Assembly (NCBI GenBank): GCA_963699525.1
Contig: CAVOUI010000013.1
Span: 62,001-126,000 of the forward strand
From: SG8-41 sp963699525
Lineage (GTDB): Bacteria > Pseudomonadota > Gammaproteobacteria > Burkholderiales > SG8-41
Length of the DNA stretch: 64,000 nucleotides
Reading direction: 5' to 3'
Positions 18,838-27,688 of this stretch are shown here, one piece after another. The translations under genes were made by a program, and so were the position numbers. The notes under the pieces are model-generated. The model saw only the letters and a list, made by a program, of their open reading frames with translations, was not told where the DNA came from and searched no databases. Position 1 is the stretch's first letter, and each line of letters starts with the position of its first letter.

Positions 18838-21202
18838 CTCGTCGGCGCGCCTCGGCGGGTTCCGCAGGACCGGCTGCCTCGGGTTCCGGCGTCGCGGCTA
18901 CCACTATGGGTTCGATCGCCTCCGCTTTCGCGGGCTCCACGACCGGTTCCTCCCCGGCCCTCAGCTGCTGGGCAAGATCCGTGATGCGCCGGGCATCGAT
19001 TGCAAGCGGCTTGCCCGCCCGCAGTTCCGTGATCCACGTGGCGAAGGATGCGCTGGCCAGCGCAATCAGCTCGAGCATCACGGGGGTGGCCGGCCGCTTT
19101 TGCTCCAGAGACTGGTTCATGACCTGCTCGACCAGCCAGGCGATCTCCGCGAGGTCGGTCAATCCCACCATGCGTCCGCTGCCTTTCAGCGTATGGAATC
19201 CGCGCCGTATCGACGTCAACGCCTCGCGGTCATGAGGCTGATCGCGGCAGGAGGGCAGGGCGGCGTCGATATTCGCGAGCACTTCGCCCGCTTCTTCCAG
19301 ATAGATTGCGAGAAGATCGCGGTCGAATTCAGGTTGTGCCACTTCTGCCGCATCGGTGACCCCGGGCTCGCTCGTAATCGTCGTACCCGCTTCCGCCCTA
19401 TCCGGGACGGGCGTGGTTTCCCGAGCGCGCGGAGCGAGCAGGATCGTGCGCTCGGTCGCCGCGGCGGATGCCGGGCTGACAGTGACGGCGTCGCCGCCAA
19501 CTTGAGCGGCCGGTGCGTCGCGCTTGGCGAAACGGCTGAAGAAAAGCTTGATCGCCTGCTCGGCGGGATCGCCTCCGCGCACGCAGGGCTCGAGATAGAA
19601 CTCCAGCGTGCTGAGGCCTTCCGCGATCCAATCCAGGTTCCGTGCGGTCTGGACGTGGTCCGCACCGGCACAGTCCGCAATCATGATTTCGCAGGCGGAC
19701 AGGACATCTGCCGCGCGCTGAAAGCCCAGAACGGTCAGCGCCCCATGAATTTGCCGCAGCTGCGGTTTCAAAGCCGGCAGCGTGTCGCGCTTCTGGGCGT
19801 CGCGCGCAAATGCGTCGAGCACGTGCTCGACATCCCGAAGATTCGCGAAGACCTCACGGGCGACCTGTGCGCGCAGCTGCAGCGCACCGATCCGCTGGCT
19901 CAAATCAACGCGCAGACCGGGCGGCGGCTCTCCGGTGGACCTGCCCTTGGCGGCGTCGAGCAGCCAGCCGCCCATGATGACGATCTGCTGCTCGAGATCA
20001 GTGGCCGGGGTCGTGAAGCTGTCGATGACGCTCTCAACGAACAGGAACGCGGAAGCCATCTCCACGACCATGAGCTGGCTCTGGGGCGGATATGGGTCGG
20101 GCAGCCGTGTCGAGACGAGCGCGATAGCATCGAGCAGCTTGACCAGTTGCGGGTTGCCGAGTTCGCCAGCCCTGGCCTTGAAGGAGGAGACCAGATCGCG
20201 GAACCGCGACGCGGTTCGCGGCTCTCCGGATACATACTGCAGCCAGGCGCTCTTCAGCACGTCGAGGCGCGCGCGGGCATCCTTCAGCACCGGCTGCAGC
20301 CAGTCCATATCGAACGTCATCAGGGCCGCGAGGTTGGATTCGGGGAACAGGGCGTCGAGCCCATAGAGCTGCCGGATGCTGGTGATCCTGGGCGTTACCG
20401 TCTTGGTCTTGCCGATGGCGTAGAGCACCTCGCGGAGCAGTGACTCGTTCGGCTTTTTCGATCCCGCTGCGAGGTCGCGCATCTGGAAGTCGATCTTGTT
20501 GCACAGCCCCTTCGCATTGCCGAGCCACTCCGAGTCCGGCGGCCTCGACAGCCCGTCGATCAGGCCGGCCGCCGCCCACCACAGTGCGCGCGGCTCCGGC
20601 AGCTGCGCCGCAACTTGGTGCAGCGCGTCGAGCGCCTGGCGCATGTCCTTCAAACCGTTCGGCTGGTTGCGCAGCCACGCAAGGAGCCCGCGCTGGAAGC
20701 GCGCGCGCTGGGCTTGCAGGAACGGGGGAAGCTCGTCCTTGGAGAGGGTTTTCGGTTCGAGATGGGGGGGCGCGTTCAGCTCCAGGTCCGGATAGAAGAG
20801 ATCCCGTTCCGAGGCGTCCGCTTTGCCCTCCAACGCCGTCAATTCGCGATAGGCGGGAAAAAGCCGCAGCGGCACGTTGCCCCGGCCCCGCGCCAGATCG
20901 TCGACGAATTCGCTGAGCGCGAGCACCGCCCGGTCGATCACGCCCAGAGCCGCCCGGGTGGGGCGCCCGCCGTTCAGCCTCCCGAACGCGCCTTCGATCG
21001 ACTCGCAGAAGCGCGTCGCTCCGGCCAGCCCGACGATCCGCAGCGCGCCGCTCACCTGGTGCAGCTGCTCCGGGCACCCGCGCAATACCGCGGCGTCCTC
21101 CGGGGCGGCCAGGAAGCTCGCGATGCCGTCCCGGACGGCCTTGAGCGTCTGGTCGACCTCGCTCTTGATCCAGGACAGGAGGGTGACGGGGATGGCGTCC
21201 AT
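18797..21202 (-). CDS. chpA: ChpA/PilL chemotaxis kinase, N-terminal half (frame broken at 3' end)
   Basis: This 801-residue half starts at ATG 21202, 9 nt after pilJ. It contains the PilL-type N-terminal helical domain with degenerate Hpt modules (CPEQLHQVSGALRIVGLAG, LPALKPQLRQIHGALTVLG). One canonical Hpt domain follows at about residues 620-725, with phosphoacceptor site RRGFHTLKGSGRMVGL. After a Pro/Ala/Glu-rich linker the frame runs into a short unrelated tail (RRRGDNWRHASRAQLP). At the same place the other frame begins DEVTIGGTRLARSFLEVY. One inserted base in GCGCGCCGACGAG near 18845 explains the split. A genuinely split kinase is less likely, because the second frame's GTG has no good ribosome-binding site. 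Confidence 0.85.
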   Translation of the reverse strand: MDAIPVTLLSWIKSEVDQTLKAVRDGIASFLAAPEDAAVLRGCPEQLHQVSGALRIVGLAGATRFCESIEGAFGRLNGGRPTRAALGVIDRAVLALSEFVDDLARGRGNVPLRLFPAYRELTALEGKADASERDLFYPDLELNAPPHLEPKTLSKDELPPFLQAQRARFQRGLLAWLRNQPNGLKDMRQALDALHQVAAQLPEPRALWWAAAGLIDGLSRPPDSEWLGNAKGLCNKIDFQMRDLAAGSKKPNESLLREVLYAIGKTKTVTPRITSIRQLYGLDALFPESNLAALMTFDMDWLQPVLKDARARLDVLKSAWLQYVSGEPRTASRFRDLVSSFKARAGELGNPQLVKLLDAIALVSTRLPDPYPPQSQLMVVEMASAFLFVESVIDSFTTPATDLEQQIVIMGGWLLDAAKGRSTGEPPPGLRVDLSQRIGALQLRAQVAREVFANLRDVEHVLDAFARDAQKRDTLPALKPQLRQIHGALTVLGFQRAADVLSACEIMIADCAGADHVQTARNLDWIAEGLSTLEFYLEPCVRGGDPAEQAIKLFFSRFAKRDAPAAQVGGDAVTVSPASAAATERTILLAPRARETTPVPDRAEAGTTITSEPGVTDAAEVAQPEFDRDLLAIYLEEAGEVLANIDAALPSCRDQPHDREALTSIRRGFHTLKGSGRMVGLTDLAEIAWLVEQVMNQSLEQKRPATPVMLELIALASASFATWITELRAGKPLAIDARRITDLAQQLRAGEEPVVEPAKAEAIEPIVVAATPEPEAAGPAEPAEARRRGDNWRHASRAQLP

Positions 21203-21211
21203 GCAACTCGC

Positions 21212-23374
21212 TTATCCGACCTTGAACCCCGCAACCGACTGCTTCAGCCCGTCGGCGAGTGCCGTCAGCCTTGCCGTGGATGCGGCCGTCTTCTTGGTGC
21301 CTTCCGATGTGAGCTCGGTGATGCTGAGGATTTCCTTCATTCTGGCCGCGACCTTGGTGGCGTTGACGGCCTGCCCCTGCGTGGCGTTCGAAATCGCGCC
21401 GATGAGCTCGGCCAGCCGGTTCGAGACCTGCTCGATCTCGCGCAGCGCCCGCTCCGCTTCGTCCGCCGTCTTCGTGCCTTCGACCACGCCCTGCGTGCTG
21501 CGCTCCATCGCCTCGACGGTTTCCTGCGTGTCGCGCTGAATGCTCTTGACGATGGCGCTGATGTGCTTCGTCGCCTCCGCAGAACGCTCCGCCAGGCGCT
21601 GCACTTCCTCGGCGACTACGGTGAATCCGCGTCCCGCCTCGCCTGCGGATGCCGCCTGAATCGCCGCATTCAGCGCCAGCACGTTCGTCTGCTCGGTAAT
21701 GTCGGATATCAGCTGCACGATTTCGCTGATCTCCTGCGAGCTTTCCCCGAGCCGCTTGATGCGCTTGGACGTCCCCTGTATCTGCTCCCGGATGTCGTTC
21801 ATGCCGCGGATCGCGTTCTGCACGGCCCGCGCGCCTTTTTCCGCCGAATGCAGAGAGGACTGGGCAACCTTGGCGGAATCGCTGGCGCTTTTTGAAACGT
21901 CGTTCATCGACTGCGCCATTTGCTGCACCGACTGGCCGGTTCCCTGGATCTCCGTGGCCTGCTTGTGCGCCGCCTGCAGGAGCTCCTTGGCAATGTCCTG
22001 TGCTCCCTGGGTCGCCGACGTCACCTGCCGCGCCGCATCGTTGATGCCTTTCACGAGCCGCAGCATTTCCCCGACGGCGTAGTTGATCGAGTCGGCGATC
22101 GCACCGGTGATGTCTTCCGTCACCTTGGCGCGCACCGTCAGGTTGCCATCCGCCAGGCTGCTGATCTCGTTCAGCAGGCGCAGGATCGCCTCCTGGTTGG
22201 CGCGGTTCTGGCGCTCGCTCTCAGCGGCCCGGCGCATACTGTCGCCCAGGTACCATTTGCCGAGGAGCAGCAGGCTGCCGAGCGCGAGGATCGCGCCGAG
22301 CACGGCCCCCCACACGAAATAGCGCTGCGAGCCCATCTCCTGCTGGTATGCGGCGGCAAGCTCCACCGGCGATTTGAGCAGCGCCTCGCTTGCCCCGAAG
22401 ATTTCCCGGCTCGCCTGCTTGGCGCGGGCGAGCGCCTGCATGTTGTCGAGTATGGCCTGCACGCTGGCGGCGAACGGCGTGAACAGCCGTTCCAGCTCGC
22501 GGGCGCGACTCTTGACCTGCTCGTTTGCGATCGGCGATACGTCTTCGACCTTGCCTTCACCGAGCAGGGTCTTCAGCAGCCCCAGATACCGGCGAGTGTT
22601 GCCGCCGAGCTGGAGCGCGACCTGCGGGTCCGGGTTGTCCGTGGAGAGCAGCCGCACCGCATTGATGAAGTCGAAGTTCGCGGTGTCGGCATGGAGTTGG
22701 TGCGTGAAGGTGACGACGTCGTATCGTTCCCGGGCGTCGCGCGCGCTGACCATCAGCCCGAGCGCCTGCAACGACAGCTGGGGCGCGGTCCGCGCGATGG
22801 TCTCTTCGCGCTTGCGCAGCTCGATCAGGTTCTGCTCCTGCGCCAGAATGAGCTCGATGTTCTTGTGCACGGGGCCCCACAGCTTTTCGAGTTCCTGGAG
22901 CATCGGCTGGATCGATTCAGGCGACGCGGCCACGGTCACTCCGTGCGTGGTGCCGCCGCGCGCAAGCAGCTGCAGGCTGTCGACGAACTGATCACGGCTC
23001 TGCTTGAGCTGTGTGAACGCGGTCGCGCTGCCCTGCACGGCCTGCTGCGCGCTGTTCGCGATGCGCTGCGAGAGCATCTGCATCTCGGTCGCCGTCGAGA
23101 AGTACTGGGCATTCTGGCCGGCATGGCGCACGTAGAGATAGATGCACACGGCGCCGGCTATCAGGAAGACGATCACCAGTCCGATCAGGACCGGCACCTG
23201 TTTGCCCGCCGTGCCGCGCCGGACCTGCTGCGGCCCGCTGACGGGCGCGGTCTTGGGCGCGGCAGCGGCGTCCTGGCCGCTTTCGCGCCGCTCCGTCCTG
23301 CCTCGGTCAATGGTTGGCACGGGCTTGAGGCCGCCCGCCGGTGAAACCTTGATTGCGCTTGCGTTGGTTGCCAT
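21212..23374 (-). CDS. pilJ: PilJ, twitching-motility methyl-accepting chemotaxis protein
   Basis: The 720-residue protein has a Pro-rich cytoplasmic N-terminus of ~60 residues and a first membrane helix (VPVLIGLVIVFLIAGAVCIY). A periplasmic PilJ-type sensor follows (about residues 85-345), then a second helix (YFVWGAVLGAILALGSLLLL), a HAMP-like stretch and a signalling coiled coil. The conserved hairpin tip is QLISDITEQTNVLALNAAI then AAEEVQRLAE-type residues (VVAEEVQRLAERSAEATKHI). In Pseudomonas this receptor senses surface contact through retracting pili and feeds CheW-like PilI and kinase ChpA. The order pilI-pilJ-chpA here is the standard one. Confidence 0.93.
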   Translation of the reverse strand: MATNASAIKVSPAGGLKPVPTIDRGRTERRESGQDAAAAPKTAPVSGPQQVRRGTAGKQVPVLIGLVIVFLIAGAVCIYLYVRHAGQNAQYFSTATEMQMLSQRIANSAQQAVQGSATAFTQLKQSRDQFVDSLQLLARGGTTHGVTVAASPESIQPMLQELEKLWGPVHKNIELILAQEQNLIELRKREETIARTAPQLSLQALGLMVSARDARERYDVVTFTHQLHADTANFDFINAVRLLSTDNPDPQVALQLGGNTRRYLGLLKTLLGEGKVEDVSPIANEQVKSRARELERLFTPFAASVQAILDNMQALARAKQASREIFGASEALLKSPVELAAAYQQEMGSQRYFVWGAVLGAILALGSLLLLGKWYLGDSMRRAAESERQNRANQEAILRLLNEISSLADGNLTVRAKVTEDITGAIADSINYAVGEMLRLVKGINDAARQVTSATQGAQDIAKELLQAAHKQATEIQGTGQSVQQMAQSMNDVSKSASDSAKVAQSSLHSAEKGARAVQNAIRGMNDIREQIQGTSKRIKRLGESSQEISEIVQLISDITEQTNVLALNAAIQAASAGEAGRGFTVVAEEVQRLAERSAEATKHISAIVKSIQRDTQETVEAMERSTQGVVEGTKTADEAERALREIEQVSNRLAELIGAISNATQGQAVNATKVAARMKEILSITELTSEGTKKTAASTARLTALADGLKQSVAGFKVG

Positions 23375-23443
23375 AGTGCTGCTCCTCGCCTAAGTAATCG
23401 TTGGCCTACTCCCGCGATTCGTCGTGCGCCCAGCCCCGCGAAG

Positions 23444-23953
23444 TCACGACCCTGCGACGAGAAAATCGGGGTGCTGGACCAGCTTCGCCATGTCGAGCTC
23501 TTTCCATGTTCCGCCGTCCGGGTCGGTAAATTCAGCCTTCACCCACGGCCTGGCTATGCCGCCGTTGGGACGCGGCTGCAGCTGGGCCGGATTGCGCAGG
23601 CCGAGCGACCGCTCGATCAGCAGCGCGCTGGCGGTGCGAAATCGCTCGCCGATCAGAAGCAGCCGCGACTGCTCGGTGGTCGGTGCCGGAGCACCGCCGA
23701 GAAACGCGGAAAAGTCCACAACGCTGTACAGCTTGCCGCGGATGTTCGTGACTCCCTTGAACCACGGACGCGTGAGCGGAACCGGAGTGACCGGGGGCGC
23801 CGGTATGATCTCGCTGGCGTCGGCAAGATCGACGATCCAGTTCTCGGTGCCGACGCGCACGCCGAGCTTCGAGGTCGCGCGGTGCGTCTCCCCCGCGCGC
23901 AGCCGCTCGACGAGCTCGCGCTGATATTCCCGCAGTGACGATTTCTCCGCCAT
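23444..23953 (-). CDS. pilI: PilI, CheW-like coupling protein
   Basis: I choose the ATG at 23953, which overlaps the pilH stop in TAATG, over a longer in-frame extension to 24040 that lies inside pilH. The 169-residue CheW domain shows KLGVRVGTENWIVDLADASE, VTNIRGKLYSVVDFSAFLGG and RLLLIGERFRTASALLIE. It would bridge PilJ receptors to the ChpA kinase. The overlap with pilH implies translational coupling. Confidence 0.9.
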   Translation of the reverse strand: MAEKSSLREYQRELVERLRAGETHRATSKLGVRVGTENWIVDLADASEIIPAPPVTPVPLTRPWFKGVTNIRGKLYSVVDFSAFLGGAPAPTTEQSRLLLIGERFRTASALLIERSLGLRNPAQLQPRPNGGIARPWVKAEFTDPDGGTWKELDMAKLVQHPDFLVAGS

Positions 23954-24318
23954 TACCCGAGCGCCGCGATTTTCGCCAGCAGATCCGCCTGGCTCACTGG
24001 CTTCACGATATAGTCCTTCGCGCCCTGCCGCAGGCCCCATACCCGGTCCGTTTCCTGGCCCTTGGTCGTGCAGATGATCACGGGAATGTGCTTGGTGCTG
24101 GCGTCCTTGCTCAGCTCGCGCGTCGCCTGATAGCCGTTCTGTCCCGGCAGCACGATGTCCATCAACACGAGGTCCGGCTGCAATTGCCTGGCCTTGGCGA
24201 TTGCATCCTCCCCGGTCTCGGCCGTGGTGACGTGGTACCCCTTTTTCACGAGGATCTCGGTCAGATACTTCTGGTCGGTCGGTGAATCTTCCACGACTAG
24301 GATGTTGCGGATGGCCAT
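23953..24318 (-). CDS. pilH: PilH, response regulator (CheY-like)
   Basis: The ATG at 24318 starts a 121-residue stand-alone receiver; a longer frame from 24375 overlaps pilG. Key residues are the acidic pair in ILVVEDSPTDQ, the phosphorylatable aspartate in LVLMDIVLPGQNG, the threonine in VIICTTKGQ and the lysine in DYIVKPVSQ. PilH is one of the two outputs of the Chp system and is linked in Pseudomonas to pilus retraction. The gene sits 13 nt after pilG and overlaps pilI by one base. Confidence 0.92.
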   Translation of the reverse strand: MAIRNILVVEDSPTDQKYLTEILVKKGYHVTTAETGEDAIAKARQLQPDLVLMDIVLPGQNGYQATRELSKDASTKHIPVIICTTKGQETDRVWGLRQGAKDYIVKPVSQADLLAKIAALG

Positions 24319-24331
24319 GTGACGATACCTT

Positions 24332-24742
24332 TCATGAGTGTTCAGGTTGAACGACCGATGCCTTGACGTATTCATTGACGGCCCCGATGAGTCCCTCCCG
24401 GGTAAATGGCTTGGTCAGGTAACAGTCCGAGCCGGCGAGGCGGCCGCGCGCGCGATCGAAGACCCCGTCCTTGCTCGACAGCATGATCACGGGCGTTGAC
24501 TTGAGGTGCGGGTTCTGCTTGATCAGCGCGCAGGTCTGATAGCCATCGAGCCTGGGCATCATGATGTCGACGAAGATGACTCTAGGCCGGTGGTCGCTGA
24601 TCTTCGCCAGCGCGTCGAAGCCGTCTTCGGCCAGAATTACTTCGAAGCCGGCCTGGCTCAGGAACATCTCCGCGCTGCGGCGGATGGTGTTGCTGTCGTC
24701 GATGACCAGGACCTTGATGGGTCCTGTCGGCAATTCGCTCAA
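24332..24742 (-). CDS. pilG: PilG, response regulator (CheY-like)
   Basis: This 136-residue single receiver has VLVIDDSNTIRRSAEMFL (acidic pair), VIFVDIMMPRLDGYQTCALI (phosphorylation site), MLSSKDG (switch residue) and YLTKPFTREGL (lysine). It heads the pilG-pilH-pilI-pilJ-chpA operon in the canonical order. PilG promotes pilus extension in Pseudomonas. The operon lacks a pilK methyltransferase and a chpB methylesterase within this window. Confidence 0.93.
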   Translation of the reverse strand: MSELPTGPIKVLVIDDSNTIRRSAEMFLSQAGFEVILAEDGFDALAKISDHRPRVIFVDIMMPRLDGYQTCALIKQNPHLKSTPVIMLSSKDGVFDRARGRLAGSDCYLTKPFTREGLIGAVNEYVKASVVQPEHS

Positions 24743-25268
24743 TGGGGTCGCCTCCCGCGTCCGCGAGCAGCCTGCTGTGAGGGTTGCTCAGGTGGCATTG
24801 CGCAATCGATTCCGCTGTTCCGCGCTGAGAGCAACTGCCCGGTGATGAAGCGCCAAAACCTGACCGTAGCTGCGCTCGACTTCCTATAAAACGACCCGGT
24901 GTTCCTAAAAGTCGTTTTACTTTAGCACCTTATGGCCCGTAATTAATGTGAAATCTGACTCACATCCCTCGAAGAATCGCCCGATCACCGTAAGCCAGGC
25001 GACGCAGGCAACGGTCCGCACGCTGGGCCGAGCCGGGTAATGACCTGAAGCGGGTCGTCCTCCCCGCGCAGACTGGGCCTCCCCCTTCGGTTTTCGGCTG
25101 CAGCTGAAGGGCTGTGTTTGCCGACAATTGGAAACGCCTCACGGAACACGCGATGTTCCGGACCAGGGATACCATGACAGCGAAACGAGGACGGACGAAG
25201 GGCATCCGCCACTTTGGCGCGCAGGCCACATGCTAGGATTGCCGCTCCCGCAATCCAAGGGAGCATTC
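24743..25268. promoter_or_regulatory. Intergenic region between pilG and the GST gene
   Basis: These 526 bp separate two divergent genes and contain no gene that I can support. An AT-rich patch at 24880-24960 should hold the pilG promoter and includes the inverted repeat at 24887-24919. The half nearest the GST gene (25000-25250) is GC-rich and featureless, with only low-quality open frames. Confidence 0.45.
24887..24919. promoter_or_regulatory. Inverted repeat upstream of pilG
   Basis: TAAAACGAC at 24887-24895 and GTCGTTTTA at 24911-24919 are perfect 9-bp inverted arms with a 15-nt spacer. They lie about 145-175 bp upstream of the pilG start in the AT-rich part of the gap. This could be an operator for the Chp operon or a weak terminator; there is no clear T-tract directly after the stem. 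Confidence 0.35.
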
Positions 25269-25859
25269 GTGAAGCTCTATACGACCGAGACGTCGGGCAA
25301 CGCGTACAAGGTTCGTCTGCTGCTGTCCATGCTGAACGTCCCCTACGAAAGGGTGATGGTCGATGCGCGCAGCGGCGAGCACAAGAAAGAGCCCTACCTG
25401 AAGATCAACCCGCGCGGGCAGGTGCCGGCTCTGGAGGATGGGGGCCGCATCTGGTGGGGCTCGACCGCCTGCCTGATCTACGTCGGCCGCAAGCATGGGG
25501 GAGATACGTGGCTGCCGACCGATCCGGCGGGGATGGCGGAAGTGGCGCAATGGCTGGAGGTGGCGCAGAACGAGCTGCACTACGGGCTGCAATGGGCGCG
25601 CGGCGTGAAGACCGGCATCCGGAAGGTTGGCAACTACGAGGAGTATCGCGGCTACGGAACGCCGGGCTTGCGCTGCTCGAAGGCCGGCTCGAAGGCCCAC
25701 CCGTGGCTCGCGCTCGGCCGGCCAACGCTCGCCGATGTCGCCTGCTACGCGTACGTTTCGGTTGCGCCGGAAGGCGGCTTCGTACTTCAGGACTACCCGG
25801 CCGTGATGGCGTGGATGAAGCGCTTCGAAGCGCTTCCCGGCTGGATCAAGCGGCTGTGA
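25269..25859 (+). CDS. Glutathione S-transferase family protein
   Basis: A GTG start with GGGAG 8 nt upstream opens KLYTTETSGNAYKVRLLLSM, the thioredoxin-fold N-terminal domain of GSTs. EPYLKINPRGQVPALEDG (the cis-proline region) follows. The C-terminal helical domain ends GRPTLADVACYAYVSVAPEG. Total length is 196 residues, near the family norm. Between about 25660 and 25700 the frame reads poorly (TPGLRCSKAGSKA), whereas the next frame gives NAGLALLEGRLEG, the expected helix. Two compensating indels are therefore likely. Chain length is preserved but a helix in the H-site region may be altered. Confidence 0.85.
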   Translation: MKLYTTETSGNAYKVRLLLSMLNVPYERVMVDARSGEHKKEPYLKINPRGQVPALEDGGRIWWGSTACLIYVGRKHGGDTWLPTDPAGMAEVAQWLEVAQNELHYGLQWARGVKTGIRKVGNYEEYRGYGTPGLRCSKAGSKAHPWLALGRPTLADVACYAYVSVAPEGGFVLQDYPAVMAWMKRFEALPGWIKRL

Positions 25860-25871
25860 CCAGGGGCAGCG

Positions 25872-26978
25872 ATGCCGGATTTTCGCTACGGGCATGCCGC
25901 CGCGACGAACTGGAAGGAGGCCGCGGAAGCCTGCCTCGAGCAGGTGGGACGGGGCCCGGCGAGCCTCGGGTTCCTCTACGTGACGGATCTCCTCGCCGAC
26001 CACCTGGGCGACATCCTTGCGCTGTTCAAGAGCCGCACGGGCATACCCCACTGGGTCGGCACCGTCGGCATCGGCGTCTGCGCGACCGGCCGCGAGTACC
26101 TCGATGAAGCCGCGATTGCGGCGATGGTCGGCGACTTCGAGGCGGACTCCTTCCGGGTGTTCTCGGGCGTGGCAAGCGCCGCCGACGTCGACAACGTCGC
26201 GCTGAAGTGCGGCGGCGCCGCACCGAACTTCGCCATCGTCCACGCCGACCCCTACAACCGGCACATCGCCGAGCTGGTTGGCCGTCTCGCCGGCAAGGTG
26301 GAAAGCGGCTTCCTCGTAGGTGGGCTCACCAGCTCGCGGCGCCAGAATCTGCAGGTGGCGGACGGCGTGGTGGAAGGGGGTCTTTCAGGCGTGTCGTTCG
26401 CGGACAGCGTCACCGTCGCCACCCGTCTGACGCAAGGCTGCTCGCCGCTCGGGCCCAAGCACGCGGTGACCGCGAGCCAGCACAACGTCATCATCCAGCT
26501 CGACGGCCGGGCCGCGCTCGACGTGTTCAAGGAGGACATCGGCGAGACCTTCGCGCGCGATTTGAACCGCGTGGGCGGCCAGATCTTCGCGGGGCTGCCG
26601 ATCTCCGGCAGCGACACCGGCGACTACCTGGTGCGCAACCTGGTGGGCATCGATCCCTCCAACCGGCTGATCGCCATCGGCGAGCTCCTGCAGCCGGGAT
26701 CGAGCGTGATGTTCTGCCGGCGCGACACGAAGACCGCCCACGAGGACATGAAGCGGATGCTCGACAGCATCCGCCAGGGCATGTTCGCGCGGCCGCGCGG
26801 CGGCGTCTATTATTCCTGCATCGGGCGCGGGGCGAGCCTGTTCGGGCCCGAATCCGCGGAGCTCAAAATGATCCGAGAGGTGCTCGGCGATTTCCCGCTG
26901 GTCGGCTTCTTCTGCAACGGCGAGATCTCGCACAACCGGCTCTACGGCTACACCGGCGTGCTGACGCTCTTCGTATGA
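25872..26978 (+). CDS. FIST N/C sensory domain protein
   Basis: The 368-residue protein has a FIST_N half (LGFLYVTDLLADHLGDILAL, then HWVGTVGIGVCATGREYL) and a FIST_C half (GRAALDVFKEDIGETFARDL, then PLVGFFCNGEISHNRLYGYT). FIST domains are sensory modules proposed to bind small ligands such as amino acids. They are usually found in signal transduction proteins or alone, as here. There is no signal peptide or output domain. The stop overlaps the start of the next gene by ATGA, so the two are probably co-translated. Confidence 0.87.
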   Translation: MPDFRYGHAAATNWKEAAEACLEQVGRGPASLGFLYVTDLLADHLGDILALFKSRTGIPHWVGTVGIGVCATGREYLDEAAIAAMVGDFEADSFRVFSGVASAADVDNVALKCGGAAPNFAIVHADPYNRHIAELVGRLAGKVESGFLVGGLTSSRRQNLQVADGVVEGGLSGVSFADSVTVATRLTQGCSPLGPKHAVTASQHNVIIQLDGRAALDVFKEDIGETFARDLNRVGGQIFAGLPISGSDTGDYLVRNLVGIDPSNRLIAIGELLQPGSSVMFCRRDTKTAHEDMKRMLDSIRQGMFARPRGGVYYSCIGRGASLFGPESAELKMIREVLGDFPLVGFFCNGEISHNRLYGYTGVLTLFV

Positions 26979-27682
26979 CGTTGCTCGAGCGCATCCTCGC
27001 GGTGCTGCCGCTCACGTGGATGGACGCCGCCGCGGTCGCGCTGCTCCTGGCGGTTTGGGCGGGGTATCAGTGGTACGCGGACTACGGCGGCGCGGCCAGG
27101 CCGCGGCTCGGGCGGGAGATGGACCGGTTCGTGCGCGAGTGGATGGAGCGCATGGTCGAGCGCGACAACCGCATGGTGGATGTCAACGTGCTGCGCAACC
27201 TCATCCGCAGCTCGCAGTTCTTCGCATCGACCACGATGCTGATACTCGGCGCGCTGGTCGCGCTCATGGGCTACGCCGAGCGGGCGGCCAGCGTGATGGC
27301 GGAGCTACCATTTGCGCAGCTGGTGTCCCAGCGGTTGTGGGAGATCAAGGTGCTGGTACTGCTGCTGATCTTTGTCTACGGCTTCTTCAAGTTTTCCTGG
27401 TCGATCCGGCAGTTCGGTTTCTCCTCGATACTGGTCGGCGCAGTGCGCAAGCCGCCCGCGAACGCGTCGGAATGTGCCGTGGACATCGAGAGGGCTGGTG
27501 TCGTCCTCTCGTTTGCCAACCGCAACTTCAACCAGGGATTGCGGGCCTATTACTTCGGCGTCGCCGCGCTGACGTGGTTCCTGCACCCGGCGCTGATGAT
27601 GTTAGTGACGCTCGCGGTGCTCTACGTGCTGCACCAGCGCGAATTCCGCTCGCGCACGCTCGAGGTGCTGCGCAGGACTTAA
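26975..27682 (+). CDS. DUF599 family membrane protein
   Basis: This 235-residue protein has an N-terminal membrane segment, a charged stretch (EMDRFVREWMERMVERDNRM) and three more hydrophobic segments, as in the DUF599 family. Characteristic stretches are NVLRNLIRSSQFFASTTMLI and KFSWSIRQFGFSSILVGAV. The function of the family is unknown. The ATG overlaps the stop of the FIST gene, so the pair may work together at the membrane. Confidence 0.82.
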   Translation: MTLLERILAVLPLTWMDAAAVALLLAVWAGYQWYADYGGAARPRLGREMDRFVREWMERMVERDNRMVDVNVLRNLIRSSQFFASTTMLILGALVALMGYAERAASVMAELPFAQLVSQRLWEIKVLVLLLIFVYGFFKFSWSIRQFGFSSILVGAVRKPPANASECAVDIERAGVVLSFANRNFNQGLRAYYFGVAALTWFLHPALMMLVTLAVLYVLHQREFRSRTLEVLRRT

Positions 27683-27688
27683 CGCGGG

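Noticed and set aside
24960..25266. Possible small gene between pilG and the GST gene
   Set aside because: Both open frames here are low-complexity, overlap each other, and have no convincing start or family.
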